A stretch of 21,390 bases of DNA from an uncultured Oscillospiraceae bacterium (GTDB taxonomy: Bacteria; Bacillota; Clostridia; Oscillospirales; Oscillospiraceae), in assembly GCA_934572445.1 (NCBI GenBank), contig CAKTLD010000024.1, positions 1 to 21,390 of the forward strand. The letters run 5' to 3'. Position numbers and translations under genes: made by a program. This document shows positions 8,057 through 13,989 of the stretch, in pieces. The notes beneath the pieces are model-generated. The model did not search any database, was not told the origin of the DNA, and saw only the letters and a program-made list of their open reading frames with translations. Numbering within the stretch: the stretch's first letter is position 1; the number at the start of each line of letters is the position of its first letter.

Positions 8057-9020
8057 GCGGTGCCCTCCGTCCTTCCATGTAGGCTTTAATGTCTTCAAAC
8101 ACGATTTTGGATTGCTGTGCCTGAATGTCATACGAGGCTCCGCCGATATGCGGTGTTACCACCACATTCTCCATATGAATGAACGGATGATCCTCCGGAA
8201 TCGGCTCAACGGCAATGGTATCCATCGCGGCACCAGCAATTCTTTTCTCCTCAAGTGCGTGAATAAGATCGTCCTCATTCACCAGAACGCCCCTTGCCGT
8301 ATTGATCAGAAACGACTCCTGCTTCATTTTCCCGATCGTCTCTGCATTGATGATCCCTGTTGTTTCCGGTGTTACCTTGCAATGCAGGCTCACAAAATCA
8401 CTCGTTCTCAACAACGTGTCCAAATCAACATAAGTCACATGATCCATCTCGACCTTGCTGTATGGGTCAAATGCCTGCACCTTCATATCAAAGCCCAGCG
8501 CCCGCCTAGCCACGCGGTAGCCAACCTGACCCATCCCGATAAGGCCGAGCGTCTTTCCCTCCAGCTCATATCCCATGAACATCTTTTTGCTAAGCTTTCC
8601 CGCCTTGAACCACTTCACATGATTCCAGTCCTGATTTCGGATATAGTGGCTGGAAAGTGAAATATTTCTTGAAATGTCTATCATCAACCCAAGCGTCAGA
8701 TCCGCCACCGCATTGGCATTGCGTCCCGGTGCATTGCACACCGTCACACGGGGATACCGGCGCACGACCTCTTTATCAAAGTTCTCCATACCGCCACGGG
8801 TACAGGAAATGAACCGCAGCGACGGAAGATTCTCAAAAACATATTCCGTTACAGGCTCATAACAGATCACCATCATCTCGCAGTCTTTCGCCCGCTCCAC
8901 CAGTTGTTCAGGGGTCAGGATCTTCCCTGTCGGCCCCCACCCGTCAAATACGACCTCCGCTCTTTCTTTCAGGTAGTCGATCACCTCGTCTTCAAGCTGC
9001 GCAGACACAAATACTTTCAT
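8043..9020 (-). CDS. D-isomer-specific 2-hydroxyacid dehydrogenase (SerA-like)
   Basis: 325-residue NAD-dependent dehydrogenase that interconverts 2-hydroxyacids and 2-ketoacids. The Rossmann motif GMGQVG is at residues 162-167. The catalytic triad is Arg243 (NTARG), Glu272 (VEP) and His291 (TPHIGG). There is no C-terminal ACT domain, so it is not a feedback-regulated SerA. ATG at 9020 follows a purine-rich GGGGGAGGAAAGGAA; the longer frame from 9059 has no better signal. It is flanked by the class II aldolase (90-bp gap) and the FGGY kinase (14-bp overlap). In this context it could reduce a glyoxylate- or hydroxypyruvate-like aldolase product, or oxidise a sugar acid entering the pathway. 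Confidence 0.92.
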   Translation of the reverse strand: MKVFVSAQLEDEVIDYLKERAEVVFDGWGPTGKILTPEQLVERAKDCEMMVICYEPVTEYVFENLPSLRFISCTRGGMENFDKEVVRRYPRVTVCNAPGRNANAVADLTLGLMIDISRNISLSSHYIRNQDWNHVKWFKAGKLSKKMFMGYELEGKTLGLIGMGQVGYRVARRALGFDMKVQAFDPYSKVEMDHVTYVDLDTLLRTSDFVSLHCKVTPETTGIINAETIGKMKQESFLINTARGVLVNEDDLIHALEEKRIAGAAMDTIAVEPIPEDHPFIHMENVVVTPHIGGASYDIQAQQSKIVFEDIKAYMEGRRAPHVWA

Positions 9021-9036
9021 GCAAGTTCCTTTCCTC

Positions 9037-9066
9037 CCCCTGTTTGCGGCATCTTGCAAGCAGGGG
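9037..9066 (-). promoter_or_regulatory. Stem-loop between aldolase and hydroxyacid dehydrogenase genes
   Basis: CCCCTG (9037-9042) pairs with CAGGGG (9061-9066), with an inner TTGC/GCAA pairing after one mismatch. On the minus-strand RNA this hairpin ends in the G-run of the dehydrogenase ribosome-binding region. It could act in mRNA processing or translational tuning; this is inference from pairing only. Confidence 0.35.
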
Positions 9067-9110
9067 CATGTCTATTTTCCCGCCGCCTTCTGTTCAGGGG
9101 CAGCGCCTGC

Positions 9111-9722
9111 TCATTTTAAAAGTTGCTGAATTCTTTCCTCGTTCAGCGCACCGAACCCTCGCAGCCGCAGATGAATGCGGCTCGCGTCTATCATATCCTC
9201 GCAGTGCAGATATGCCGTTCGTACATCCTTTCCTCCCGCGATGATCCCATGCCGCTTGAGAAAAACGCAGTCATTTTTCTCAAACAGCATCATCGTATTG
9301 ACCGCAAGTTCCGGCGAACCCGCTGGGAAATACTCTTCGACCGGCGGACGCTTGATTTTCTTTACATGCCCGGGAACATAGCACGGAAGCAGCTCGTCCT
9401 CATCCAGCAGAAGCGTTGCCGCAATACAATCCACCGGGTGCAGATGTATGATTGCGTTCAAATCCGGTCTCGCCTGGTAGATTGCAAGGTGCATCGGCAG
9501 CTCCTTGGACGGTTTTCCTCCGTTTGCCGATAAAACCTCTCCCGTTTTCAGGCGGACCCGCACCAGTGTGTCGGCCATCACTTCATCGAGCGCTATGCCC
9601 GTCGGCGTAATATATACCTCATCGCCAAACCTGACGGAGGAATTACCACCGCTGCCACCGACATAGCCCTTCTCATACGCCTTTTTGGTGTACTCCGCCA
9701 GTTTTTCAATTTCTTCTCTCAT
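9111..9722 (-). CDS. Class II aldolase/adducin-family (FucA/AraD-like) aldolase
   Basis: 203-residue zinc-dependent aldolase or epimerase of the L-fuculose-phosphate aldolase family. Predicted zinc ligands are His93, His95 (HLHP) and His158 (KRHG), with catalytic Glu74 in 'SKELPMHLAIY'. These match the FucA pattern closely. The glycine-rich phosphate loop 'GGSGGNSSVR' is at residues 22-31. ATG at 9722 is preceded by GGAGAGG; a GTG at 9752 in frame is an alternative that would add 10 residues. It is the first gene of the leftward run and lies about 40 bp downstream of a predicted promoter start. Likely role: retro-aldol cleavage of the sugar phosphate made by the FGGY kinase to dihydroxyacetone phosphate plus an aldehyde. 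Confidence 0.9.
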   Translation of the reverse strand: MREEIEKLAEYTKKAYEKGYVGGSGGNSSVRFGDEVYITPTGIALDEVMADTLVRVRLKTGEVLSANGGKPSKELPMHLAIYQARPDLNAIIHLHPVDCIAATLLLDEDELLPCYVPGHVKKIKRPPVEEYFPAGSPELAVNTMMLFEKNDCVFLKRHGIIAGGKDVRTAYLHCEDMIDASRIHLRLRGFGALNEERIQQLLK

Positions 9723-9770
9723 ACTGCACCTCTCCGTCTTTTCGACCTTCACGATTTTTCCCCCGAAAAA

Positions 9771-9799
9771 ATTATAATTATTCCAAAAATAAACTGCAA
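9771..9799 (-). promoter_or_regulatory. Promoter of the leftward catabolic operon
   Basis: Perfect TATAAT (complement of 9771-9776) with a weaker TTGCAG -35 (complement of 9794-9799) at 17-bp spacing. The predicted start of transcription is about 40 bp before the class II aldolase ATG. The weak -35 would be consistent with a need for activation. Confidence 0.5.
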
Positions 9800-9982
9800 G
9801 GTCTCAGAACCGCCTTTATCCGCCGTTTCCACAATGATTCTGCGTATGTACACAAGCAACTCTTTATCTGCCCGCGGAAGGCCATTTCTTTCTACCCGTT
9901 TTTTGCATGTTTCGTCTTCCGCCCACTTCACGTTTTCGCCGACATGCATTTTTCGTTTTTATGCACATACAAAAGCTGTGCT

Positions 9983-9997
9983 ACAACAGTTTGTTGT
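9983..9997. promoter_or_regulatory. Operator-like palindrome ACAACA-N3-TGTTGT
   Basis: Perfect 6-bp inverted arms with a 3-bp spacer, 33 bp upstream of the Fe-ADH -35 box and in the shared divergent promoter region. It is a candidate regulator site; the cognate protein is not in the window. Confidence 0.38.
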
Positions 9998-10030
9998 GGC
10001 ATTCTATGCAAATTCAAGTGCTTTGCCGTA

Positions 10031-10059
10031 TTGACTATCCCCTCTGCCTATGCTATGGT
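10031..10059 (+). promoter_or_regulatory. Extended -10 promoter for Fe-alcohol dehydrogenase
   Basis: TTGACT (10031-10036), 17-bp spacer, TATGGT (10054-10059) with an upstream TG one base away (extended -10). Transcription should begin near 10066. This rules out the ATG at 10050 as the gene start and supports 10146. Confidence 0.55.
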
Positions 10060-10145
10060 TTTCTCACTCCTTATGTTTCTGCATAGCAGAACAGCGCAGG
10101 GCTTGTCTTACACTTATTTTGAATATTTATAGGCAGGAGAGTACT

Positions 10146-11306
10146 ATGTTCAGTTGTGACACTTTCACCGTCGACCATTCTCCACGGTCAATCTTCGGCA
10201 TTGACTCCCATAAGCACACCGGCGCTGTGCTCCAGCGCTACGGCTGTCGAAAGGCTCTTGTCGTATTCGACCCGATGATCGGGCAGTTGGGCATCGCCGA
10301 CAAGGTGATCACCAGCATAGTATCCTGCGGCATTGAAACCATCTGCTTCGGCACGGTCAAGCCCGAGCCGGATTCCGACACGCTCAACCGCGCCGGTGAG
10401 TTGGGGCGCTCCCACCGCGTCGACTGCGTGGTCGGTATCGGCGGAGGCAGCTCTCTCGACACGGCCAAGGGTGCCAATCTGTTGCTTTCCAATCCCGGCC
10501 CTATTGAAGACTACATCGGTGTAAACCGCGGAAAGCGAGATATCATTAAAAAATATCCGCTGATTCTGCTCCCCACTACCGCAGGGACAAGCGCTGAACT
10601 TACTCCCGTATTTGTCGTAAGCGAATCGTCCACAGGGAAAAAAACCGGCGCCAGCAATCGCGGTGATATCGCCATTATTGACCCCTCTTTTGAATTCTGC
10701 ATCCCGCCACAGGCGACTGCTGCCACCGGTCTTGACATGCTTGCGCATGTGACCGAATCTCTAATCAACCCGAAGCGGCACTGGCTGACGGAACTGCTGG
10801 ATGAACAGGTCATTTCGCTGGTATTTCGCTATCTGCCTCGTGCCTATGAGGATGGTTCCGATATCGAAGCCCGTTGTCAGTTGGCCTATGCATGTATGCT
10901 TGCAGGTTATGCCATGTCTGACAAGGGGACATACATCGGGCATGCCGTAGCCGATCGCATCACCAATCAGGTTCATTGCGCGCACAGCGTCGCATGTGCG
11001 CCCGCCATCCTTGTTGCTTTGCGCTACGCCGTGCTTGCCTGTCCCGAGAAGCTTCGCCCCGTCGCCCGCGCCATCGGCTTGGATCTTTCCCTTGATGACA
11101 CCGCCCTCGCAGACACGGTGCTGGAGTCCTACCGCACCCTCATCCGGAAGCTGAACCTAAACGATCTGCGCAGTTCCGGAATCGACAGCGATTATCTCCA
11201 TTTCATTGCTGCCGATCTTCCGCACGATAACCGATGGAACCGCACTCCTGCACCTGACGCAGCCCTTGCACGGCAGGCACTTGAAATGGAATGGAGTATC
11301 GGATAA
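10146..11306 (+). CDS. Iron-containing (type III) alcohol dehydrogenase
   Basis: 386-residue NAD(P)-dependent alcohol dehydrogenase of the Fe-ADH family. The nucleotide-binding loop is 'GIGGGSSLDTAKG'. Metal ligands are likely the Asp and His of 'GLDMLAHVTES' plus His residues in 'YIGHAVADR' and 'QVHCAHSVA'. ATG at 10146 follows AGGAGA six bases upstream; the longer frame to 10050 starts before the predicted transcription start. It is divergent from the catabolic operon and shares its promoter region. It probably reduces an aldehyde released by an aldolase (glycolaldehyde or lactaldehyde type) or oxidises a polyol. The 3' end is closed by a strong terminator. Confidence 0.9.
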   Translation: MFSCDTFTVDHSPRSIFGIDSHKHTGAVLQRYGCRKALVVFDPMIGQLGIADKVITSIVSCGIETICFGTVKPEPDSDTLNRAGELGRSHRVDCVVGIGGGSSLDTAKGANLLLSNPGPIEDYIGVNRGKRDIIKKYPLILLPTTAGTSAELTPVFVVSESSTGKKTGASNRGDIAIIDPSFEFCIPPQATAATGLDMLAHVTESLINPKRHWLTELLDEQVISLVFRYLPRAYEDGSDIEARCQLAYACMLAGYAMSDKGTYIGHAVADRITNQVHCAHSVACAPAILVALRYAVLACPEKLRPVARAIGLDLSLDDTALADTVLESYRTLIRKLNLNDLRSSGIDSDYLHFIAADLPHDNRWNRTPAPDAALARQALEMEWSIG

Positions 11307-11328
11307 CCGTCCGTCCAATACGCCAAAG

Positions 11329-11364
11329 GAGGAAAGGGGCGCCCGTAAGGGCGCCCCTTTCCTC
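11329..11364. terminator. Bidirectional intrinsic terminator
   Basis: Perfect 16-bp stem (11329-11344 with 11349-11364) and a GTAA tetraloop between two convergent genes. The stem begins GAGGAAA and ends TTTCCTC, giving a modest U/A tract on both sides. It should stop transcripts from the Fe-ADH gene and from the AEC permease gene. Confidence 0.85.
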
Positions 11365-12303
11365 TTAAATCAAATTCATCCACGATAGAAGCAATATCCA
11401 GAAAAACATTGTAATACAGCACAGAAGCGTTGTGGCGACGACCAGCTCTGCAGTAAATGCTTCATCGCTGTCGTACGCCTGCGCCATGGTATAGGCTGTT
11501 GTCGCCAGCGGTGAGCCCGCACAGATGAGGATCACACCAAGTTCACTTCCTCGAAAGCCAAGCGGGATCGCCGCCAGCAGTGAAATAGCCGGAACCACGA
11601 TCAGCCGAACAGCGCTTCCCGCCAGCAGCTCTTTGCAGTCTGTTCTGATCGTCGACAACTCCAGTGATGCGCCAAGAGCAATAATTGCCACCGGAGCGCT
11701 ACATTCTCCAATGTTTTCAATCGTATCGGTCAGCAACGTCGGCAAGCGAACCTCCAGCGCCAGCAGCACCGCACCGGATAGCGACGCAAGCACGAGCGGG
11801 TTTCTGAAAATGCTTTTCAGCGTACCCCATAACCGCACCTTCTCCCCCCTGCAAACGTCAAGGCCCGCCACCGCCAGGATATTATAGATCGGTCCCAAAA
11901 AGGTCAGCGCGATCCCCAGTATCGCCACCCCCTCTTCCCCGAAAAGGTTCTGTATCAGCGCCATACCGGAAACAGCGAGATTGGAGCGATAAAAATTCTG
12001 CAACCAGGCTCCTTTATGCCGCCGCTCCATACCTGCGACGGTCGTCAGCATATAAGCTGCCGCAAATGTGACCACCGCTTCCGCGATAACAAACAAATTA
12101 ACACCAAGAGAAAATGTTTTGCCAAAATCCGCCGTATATATACTATAGAACAACCTTGCAGGCAGCAGAATATAAAAGCAAAACCTATTCAGTTGCGAAA
12201 AAAAGCTCTCCGAAAAGCATTGTGTCCTTCTCAGGATATTCCCTACTGCCATCATTAGGAAGATCGGCACAGTACACCTTGCAGGAATCAGCAAGTTCTC
12301 CAT
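11365..12303 (-). CDS. AEC-family (auxin efflux carrier-like) transporter
   Basis: 312-residue integral membrane protein with about ten hydrophobic segments spread over its full length. 'PIFLMMAVGNILRR' near the N-terminus, 'NPLVLASLSGAVLL' in the middle and the polar-glycine 'ILICAGSPLATTAYTMAQ' near the C-terminus are typical of the AEC family (MleP/MdcF/YwkB-like). Bacterial members move malate, malonate or other carboxylates, or act as facilitators of uncertain substrate. ATG at 12303 follows AGAGGAA. It is convergent with the Fe-ADH gene and has its own predicted promoter, so it is not part of the operon but may serve export or uptake of an organic acid linked to it. Confidence 0.88.
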   Translation of the reverse strand: MENLLIPARCTVPIFLMMAVGNILRRTQCFSESFFSQLNRFCFYILLPARLFYSIYTADFGKTFSLGVNLFVIAEAVVTFAAAYMLTTVAGMERRHKGAWLQNFYRSNLAVSGMALIQNLFGEEGVAILGIALTFLGPIYNILAVAGLDVCRGEKVRLWGTLKSIFRNPLVLASLSGAVLLALEVRLPTLLTDTIENIGECSAPVAIIALGASLELSTIRTDCKELLAGSAVRLIVVPAISLLAAIPLGFRGSELGVILICAGSPLATTAYTMAQAYDSDEAFTAELVVATTLLCCITMFFWILLLSWMNLI

Positions 12304-12340
12304 ATGTTCCTCTTTCGATCATCTGAGTATTTTCTCGCTT

Positions 12341-12369
12341 ATTTTATCATTCTCATTCCTAATCGTAAA
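12341..12369 (-). promoter_or_regulatory. Predicted promoter of the AEC transporter gene
   Basis: On the minus strand TTTACG (complement of 12364-12369) and TAAAAT (complement of 12341-12346) are 17 bp apart, 37 bp before the start codon. Upstream lies a 7-bp inverted pair ACAAATG (12390-12396)/CATTTGT (12416-12422), which could be a regulator site. Confidence 0.4.
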
Positions 12370-12540
12370 TGTTTTCCTCCTTTCTTCGCACAAATGTTTC
12401 TGGTATACGTACAAGCATTTGTAGTTTTCAGGAATTTCTTCATCAAATGCATTGCACTTTATCCTGCATTCCATATCCTCGCATCTTTTCAATCCGGATC
12501 CCAAGCAGCAGATATGACAAGCTGAGAAAGGTATAAAAAT

Positions 12541-12576
12541 GCTCCGTCGGTCTCGTGATTGGCGGAGCTGCTTTTT
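12541..12576 (+). terminator. Terminator-like hairpin without an upstream gene
   Basis: GCTCCG (12541-12546) pairs with CGGAGC (12563-12568), followed by a T-run (12572-12576) and preceded by an A-run. No plus-strand gene precedes it, which suggests a remnant from a lost element. Confidence 0.4.
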
Positions 12577-12587
12577 ACTCGATTTTA

Positions 12588-12626
12588 GGGGTAAAAAATT
12601 CTGTTTGGGGTAAACGTATGGGTAAA
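12588..12626 (+). repeat. Three GGGTAAA direct repeats beside the tRNA 3' side
   Basis: GGGGTAAA at 12588-12595 and 12607-12614 and GGGTAAA at 12620-12626. Short spaced direct repeats next to a tRNA gene resemble arm-type binding sites of tyrosine integrases. The function is inferred from position only. Confidence 0.3.
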
Positions 12627-12688
12627 GGCATTTTGCAAAAAGTAAGAATTCAACTTTTTATAGCAAAAACAGTGCGATGCAAAAGAAA

Positions 12689-12721
12689 AAGCAAGGGAAA
12701 ACACAATGTTTTCTCTTGCTT
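12689..12721 (-). terminator. Terminator of the tRNA-Arg gene
   Basis: A 15-bp stem (12689-12703 with 12707-12721, one G-U pair) with a 3-base loop, followed on the minus strand by TTTCTTTT. It begins five bases after the encoded CCA of the tRNA. Confidence 0.8.
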
Positions 12722-12725
12722 CTCT

Positions 12726-12802
12726 TGGTACGCCTGAGCGGATTCGAACCGCTGACCTTTGGAGTCGGAGTCCAACACTCTATCCAGCTGAGCTACAGGC
12801 GC
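12726..12802 (-). tRNA. tRNA-Arg (anticodon CCG), CCA encoded
   Basis: A 77-base tRNA read on the minus strand. The acceptor stem is GCGCCTG/CAGGCGT. The D-arm contains 'AGCTCAGCTGGATAGAG'. The anticodon stem TTGGA/TCCAA closes a CTCCGAC loop, giving anticodon CCG (Arg, codon CGG). The T-arm has GGTTCGAATCC, and the 3' CCA is encoded at 12726-12728. The first acceptor pair is G-U. It is the only complete copy of three 5' halves in the region. No convincing promoter lies within the 169 bp directly upstream; the nearest is at 13179-13207. Confidence 0.95.
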
Positions 12803-12825
12803 ATATTTACTTGTGGGTTCCTGCG

Positions 12826-12848
12826 ATAGTAGTCAAATAGTAGTCAAC
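12826..12848. repeat. Paired TAGTAGTCAA direct repeats (copy 1)
   Basis: Two copies of ATAGTAGTCAA in tandem at an 11-12 bp period. The same motif is found at 12995-13017. Such direct repeats near a tRNA target resemble integrase arm-type sites; that role is inference. Confidence 0.5.
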
Positions 12849-12932
12849 AACTAACTATTTTTTCTCTGCCGTTCCCGCAAACGCAGGTGCGGCAATGCTT
12901 TGCACCATATCTCAACTGGAGACACCTGAAAT

Positions 12933-12971
12933 GTCGGAGTCTAACGCTCTATCCAACTGAGCTACGGGCGC
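12933..12971 (-). pseudogene. Truncated tRNA-Arg 5' half (copy A)
   Basis: 39 bases matching the acceptor 5' strand, D-arm and anticodon arm up to the CTCCGAC loop. The sequence then diverges at once, with no 3' half. It cannot form a tRNA. The break in the anticodon loop fits a site-specific integration core. Confidence 0.85.
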
Positions 12972-12994
12972 ATATTTAGTTGTCTTCTGCGGGA

Positions 12995-13017
12995 ATAGTA
13001 GTCAAATAGTAGTCAAC
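12995..13017. repeat. Paired TAGTAGTCAA direct repeats (copy 2)
   Basis: Same 23-base motif as 12826-12848, perfectly conserved although the flanks differ. Conservation against a diverged background suggests it was a protein-binding site. Confidence 0.5.
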
Positions 13018-13101
13018 GACCACGCATTTTTTCTCTGCGCTTCCCGCGAACGCAGTTGCCGCAACGGTTTGCGCCATATCTCAAGTGGAGATACCTGAAA
13101 C

Positions 13102-13140
13102 GTCGGAGTCTGACGCTCTATCCAACTGAGCTACGGGCAC
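13102..13140 (-). pseudogene. Truncated tRNA-Arg 5' half (copy B, promoter-proximal)
   Basis: Third 5' half, again ending at the anticodon loop. It is the one closest to the strong minus-strand promoter at 13179-13207, so it probably marks the ancestral position of the tRNA gene. Confidence 0.82.
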
Positions 13141-13178
13141 ATATTTACCTTACGGCGCGGAGCGCCTCAACTCCACAT

Positions 13179-13207
13179 AGTATAGCAACTTTTTGCCCGC
13201 GTGTAAA
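13179..13207 (-). promoter_or_regulatory. Near-consensus promoter reading into the tRNA scar array
   Basis: TTTACA (complement of 13202-13207), 17-bp spacer, TATACT (complement of 13179-13184); 5/6 match in both boxes. It points at tRNA half B, then A, then the intact tRNA about 370 bp away. It is probably the original tRNA-Arg promoter. Confidence 0.65.
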
Positions 13208-13240
13208 GCAAAAATTTGTCCGATAAGATCGTTAAAAAAA

Positions 13241-13269
13241 TTGACAAGTCTGGCCGTTTCCTCTATAAT
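13241..13269 (+). promoter_or_regulatory. Consensus sigma-A promoter of rex
   Basis: Perfect TTGACA (13241-13246) and TATAAT (13264-13269) with a 17-bp spacer, 31 bp before the rex ATG. It is preceded by an A-rich UP-like stretch. Confidence 0.85.
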
Positions 13270-13300
13270 GAGATCATCTTTGTAAAGGAATCCTGTCACC

Positions 13301-13957
13301 ATGAAAAAGCGTAAGATCTCCGATGCCGTCATCCGGCGCCTTCCGCGGTACTACCGCTATCTTGACGATCTTCATTCCAAGGGCATCGTCCGCATCTCCT
13401 CCAACTCGCTCGGTGAGCGCATGGGCATCACCGCCTCGCAGATCCGCCAGGACCTGAGCTGTTTCGGCGAGTTCGGCCAGCAGGGATACGGCTATAATAT
13501 CCTCGAGCTGCGCACCGAGATCGGTCATATCCTCGGCGTGGACGAGGGGCACCGGCTCGTCGTTGTCGGCGCGGGTCATTTGGGCCATGCGCTGCTGCGC
13601 AACTTCGACTTCGCCCAGGCCGGCTTCCAGTTCGACACCGCCTTCGACGTTTCCCCCGCACTGATCGGCACGCGCGTGAACGATGTGCTCATCCGCCCAT
13701 TTGACGAGCTGGAGGACTATTTTTCTGTCTTCCATCCCGATGTCGCCGTGCTGACCGTACCGCGCAGCATCGCGCAGGAGGTTGCCGAGCGTCTCGTCGC
13801 GCTGGGCGTGCGCGGGATCTGGAACTTCACCAACACAGAGCTGAACGTCGGCGCGCAGGTGTTCACCGAGGATGTCCACTTTGCCGACAGCCTGCTCACG
13901 CTGAGCTACCGCATCTCCAAGACCTCCTCCGAGCCGGATGAGGAGGCCGTCCGGTAA
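13301..13957 (+). CDS. rex: Redox-sensing transcriptional repressor Rex
   Basis: 218-residue NADH/NAD+-sensing repressor of fermentation and anaerobic energy genes. Residues 1-80 form the winged-helix DNA-binding domain, including 'LPRYYRYLDDLHSKG' and 'GITASQIRQDLSCFGEFG', which are hallmark Rex segments. The Rossmann NADH-binding domain has VVVGAGHLGHALL (GAGHLG at residues 90-95), and 'GIWNFTNTEL' is also typical. A C-terminal domain-swap helix is visible as 'LLTLSYRI'. ATG at 13301 lies after AAAGGA, although spacing is somewhat long (about 11 bases). Transcription is from a consensus promoter. No clean Rex operator (TTGTTAA-N4-TTAACAA) was found near it, so autoregulation is unproven. 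Alcohol and hydroxyacid dehydrogenases in the left half are plausible Rex-type targets in general, but no sites were seen there. Confidence 0.96.
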   Translation: MKKRKISDAVIRRLPRYYRYLDDLHSKGIVRISSNSLGERMGITASQIRQDLSCFGEFGQQGYGYNILELRTEIGHILGVDEGHRLVVVGAGHLGHALLRNFDFAQAGFQFDTAFDVSPALIGTRVNDVLIRPFDELEDYFSVFHPDVAVLTVPRSIAQEVAERLVALGVRGIWNFTNTELNVGAQVFTEDVHFADSLLTLSYRISKTSSEPDEEAVR

Positions 13958-13989
13958 GATCGCCCGCACCTTTTTCCGTCCCCGTCATA

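Larger units (their letters stand above)
9800..10145. other. Divergent intergenic region, no gene seen
   Basis: AT-rich spacer between the divergent aldolase and Fe-alcohol dehydrogenase genes. It holds promoters for both directions, a palindrome at 9983-9997, and a pair of longer-spaced inverted TGCATGT/ACATGCA arms at 9904-9910 and 9942-9948. The open frames here lack ribosome sites and family features. Confidence 0.5.
12370..12688. other. Intergenic region with repeats, no convincing gene
   Basis: About 320 bases without a supported gene. It contains the ACAAATG/CATTTGT inverted pair, a terminator-like hairpin at 12541-12576, and three GGGTAAA direct repeats (12589-12595, 12608-12614, 12620-12626) close to the 3' side of the tRNA gene. 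Open frames here are short, low-complexity and lack ribosome sites. Confidence 0.5.
12764..13101 (-). repeat. Two tandem 169-bp repeats carrying tRNA 5' halves
   Basis: The string GTCGGAG of the anticodon loop recurs at 12764, 12933 and 13102, exactly 169 bp apart each time. Units 12764-12932 and 12933-13101 align without gaps although many positions differ. Each contains a tRNA-Arg 5' half, a CATATTTA linker, the motif ATAGTAGTCAAATAGTAGTC, and a TATCTC-type inverted repeat. A third tRNA half begins at 13102. The pattern suggests repeated site-specific integration at the anticodon loop, or duplication of such a scar. Confidence 0.85.

Noticed and set aside
1..9722. Sulfoquinovose (sulfo-EMP or sulfo-TK) pathway
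   Set aside because: Class I aldolase, PfkB kinase and split transketolase occur in such routes, but no sulfoquinovosidase, SQ isomerase, sulfolactaldehyde enzyme or sulfonate exporter is visible.
9749..9949. 66-codon minus-strand frame upstream of the class II aldolase
   Set aside because: It contains the predicted TATAAT promoter of the operon, has no ribosome site, and shows no family features.
10050..10145. Longer N-terminus of the Fe-alcohol dehydrogenase
   Set aside because: The ATG at 10050 lies within the predicted extended -10 promoter; the ribosome site and family N-terminus support 10146.
12304..12525. 73-codon hydrophobic frame on the plus strand, and a 61-codon frame opposite
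   Set aside because: No ribosome site, phenylalanine-rich translation typical of AT-rich noncoding DNA, and overlap with the AEC promoter.
12764..13140. CRISPR-like array
   Set aside because: The repeats are 169 bp long and nearly the whole unit is repeated; there are no unique spacers and no cas genes.
13229..13247. Rex operator in the rex promoter
   Set aside because: TCGTTAA and TTGACAA are present, but the spacer is 5 rather than 4 bases and two arm positions mismatch; it also just overlaps the -35 box by composition.
13274..13969. 231-codon minus-strand frame opposite rex
   Set aside because: Shadow of rex, rich in Asp/Val/Gly/Ala as expected for the complement of a GC-rich gene.
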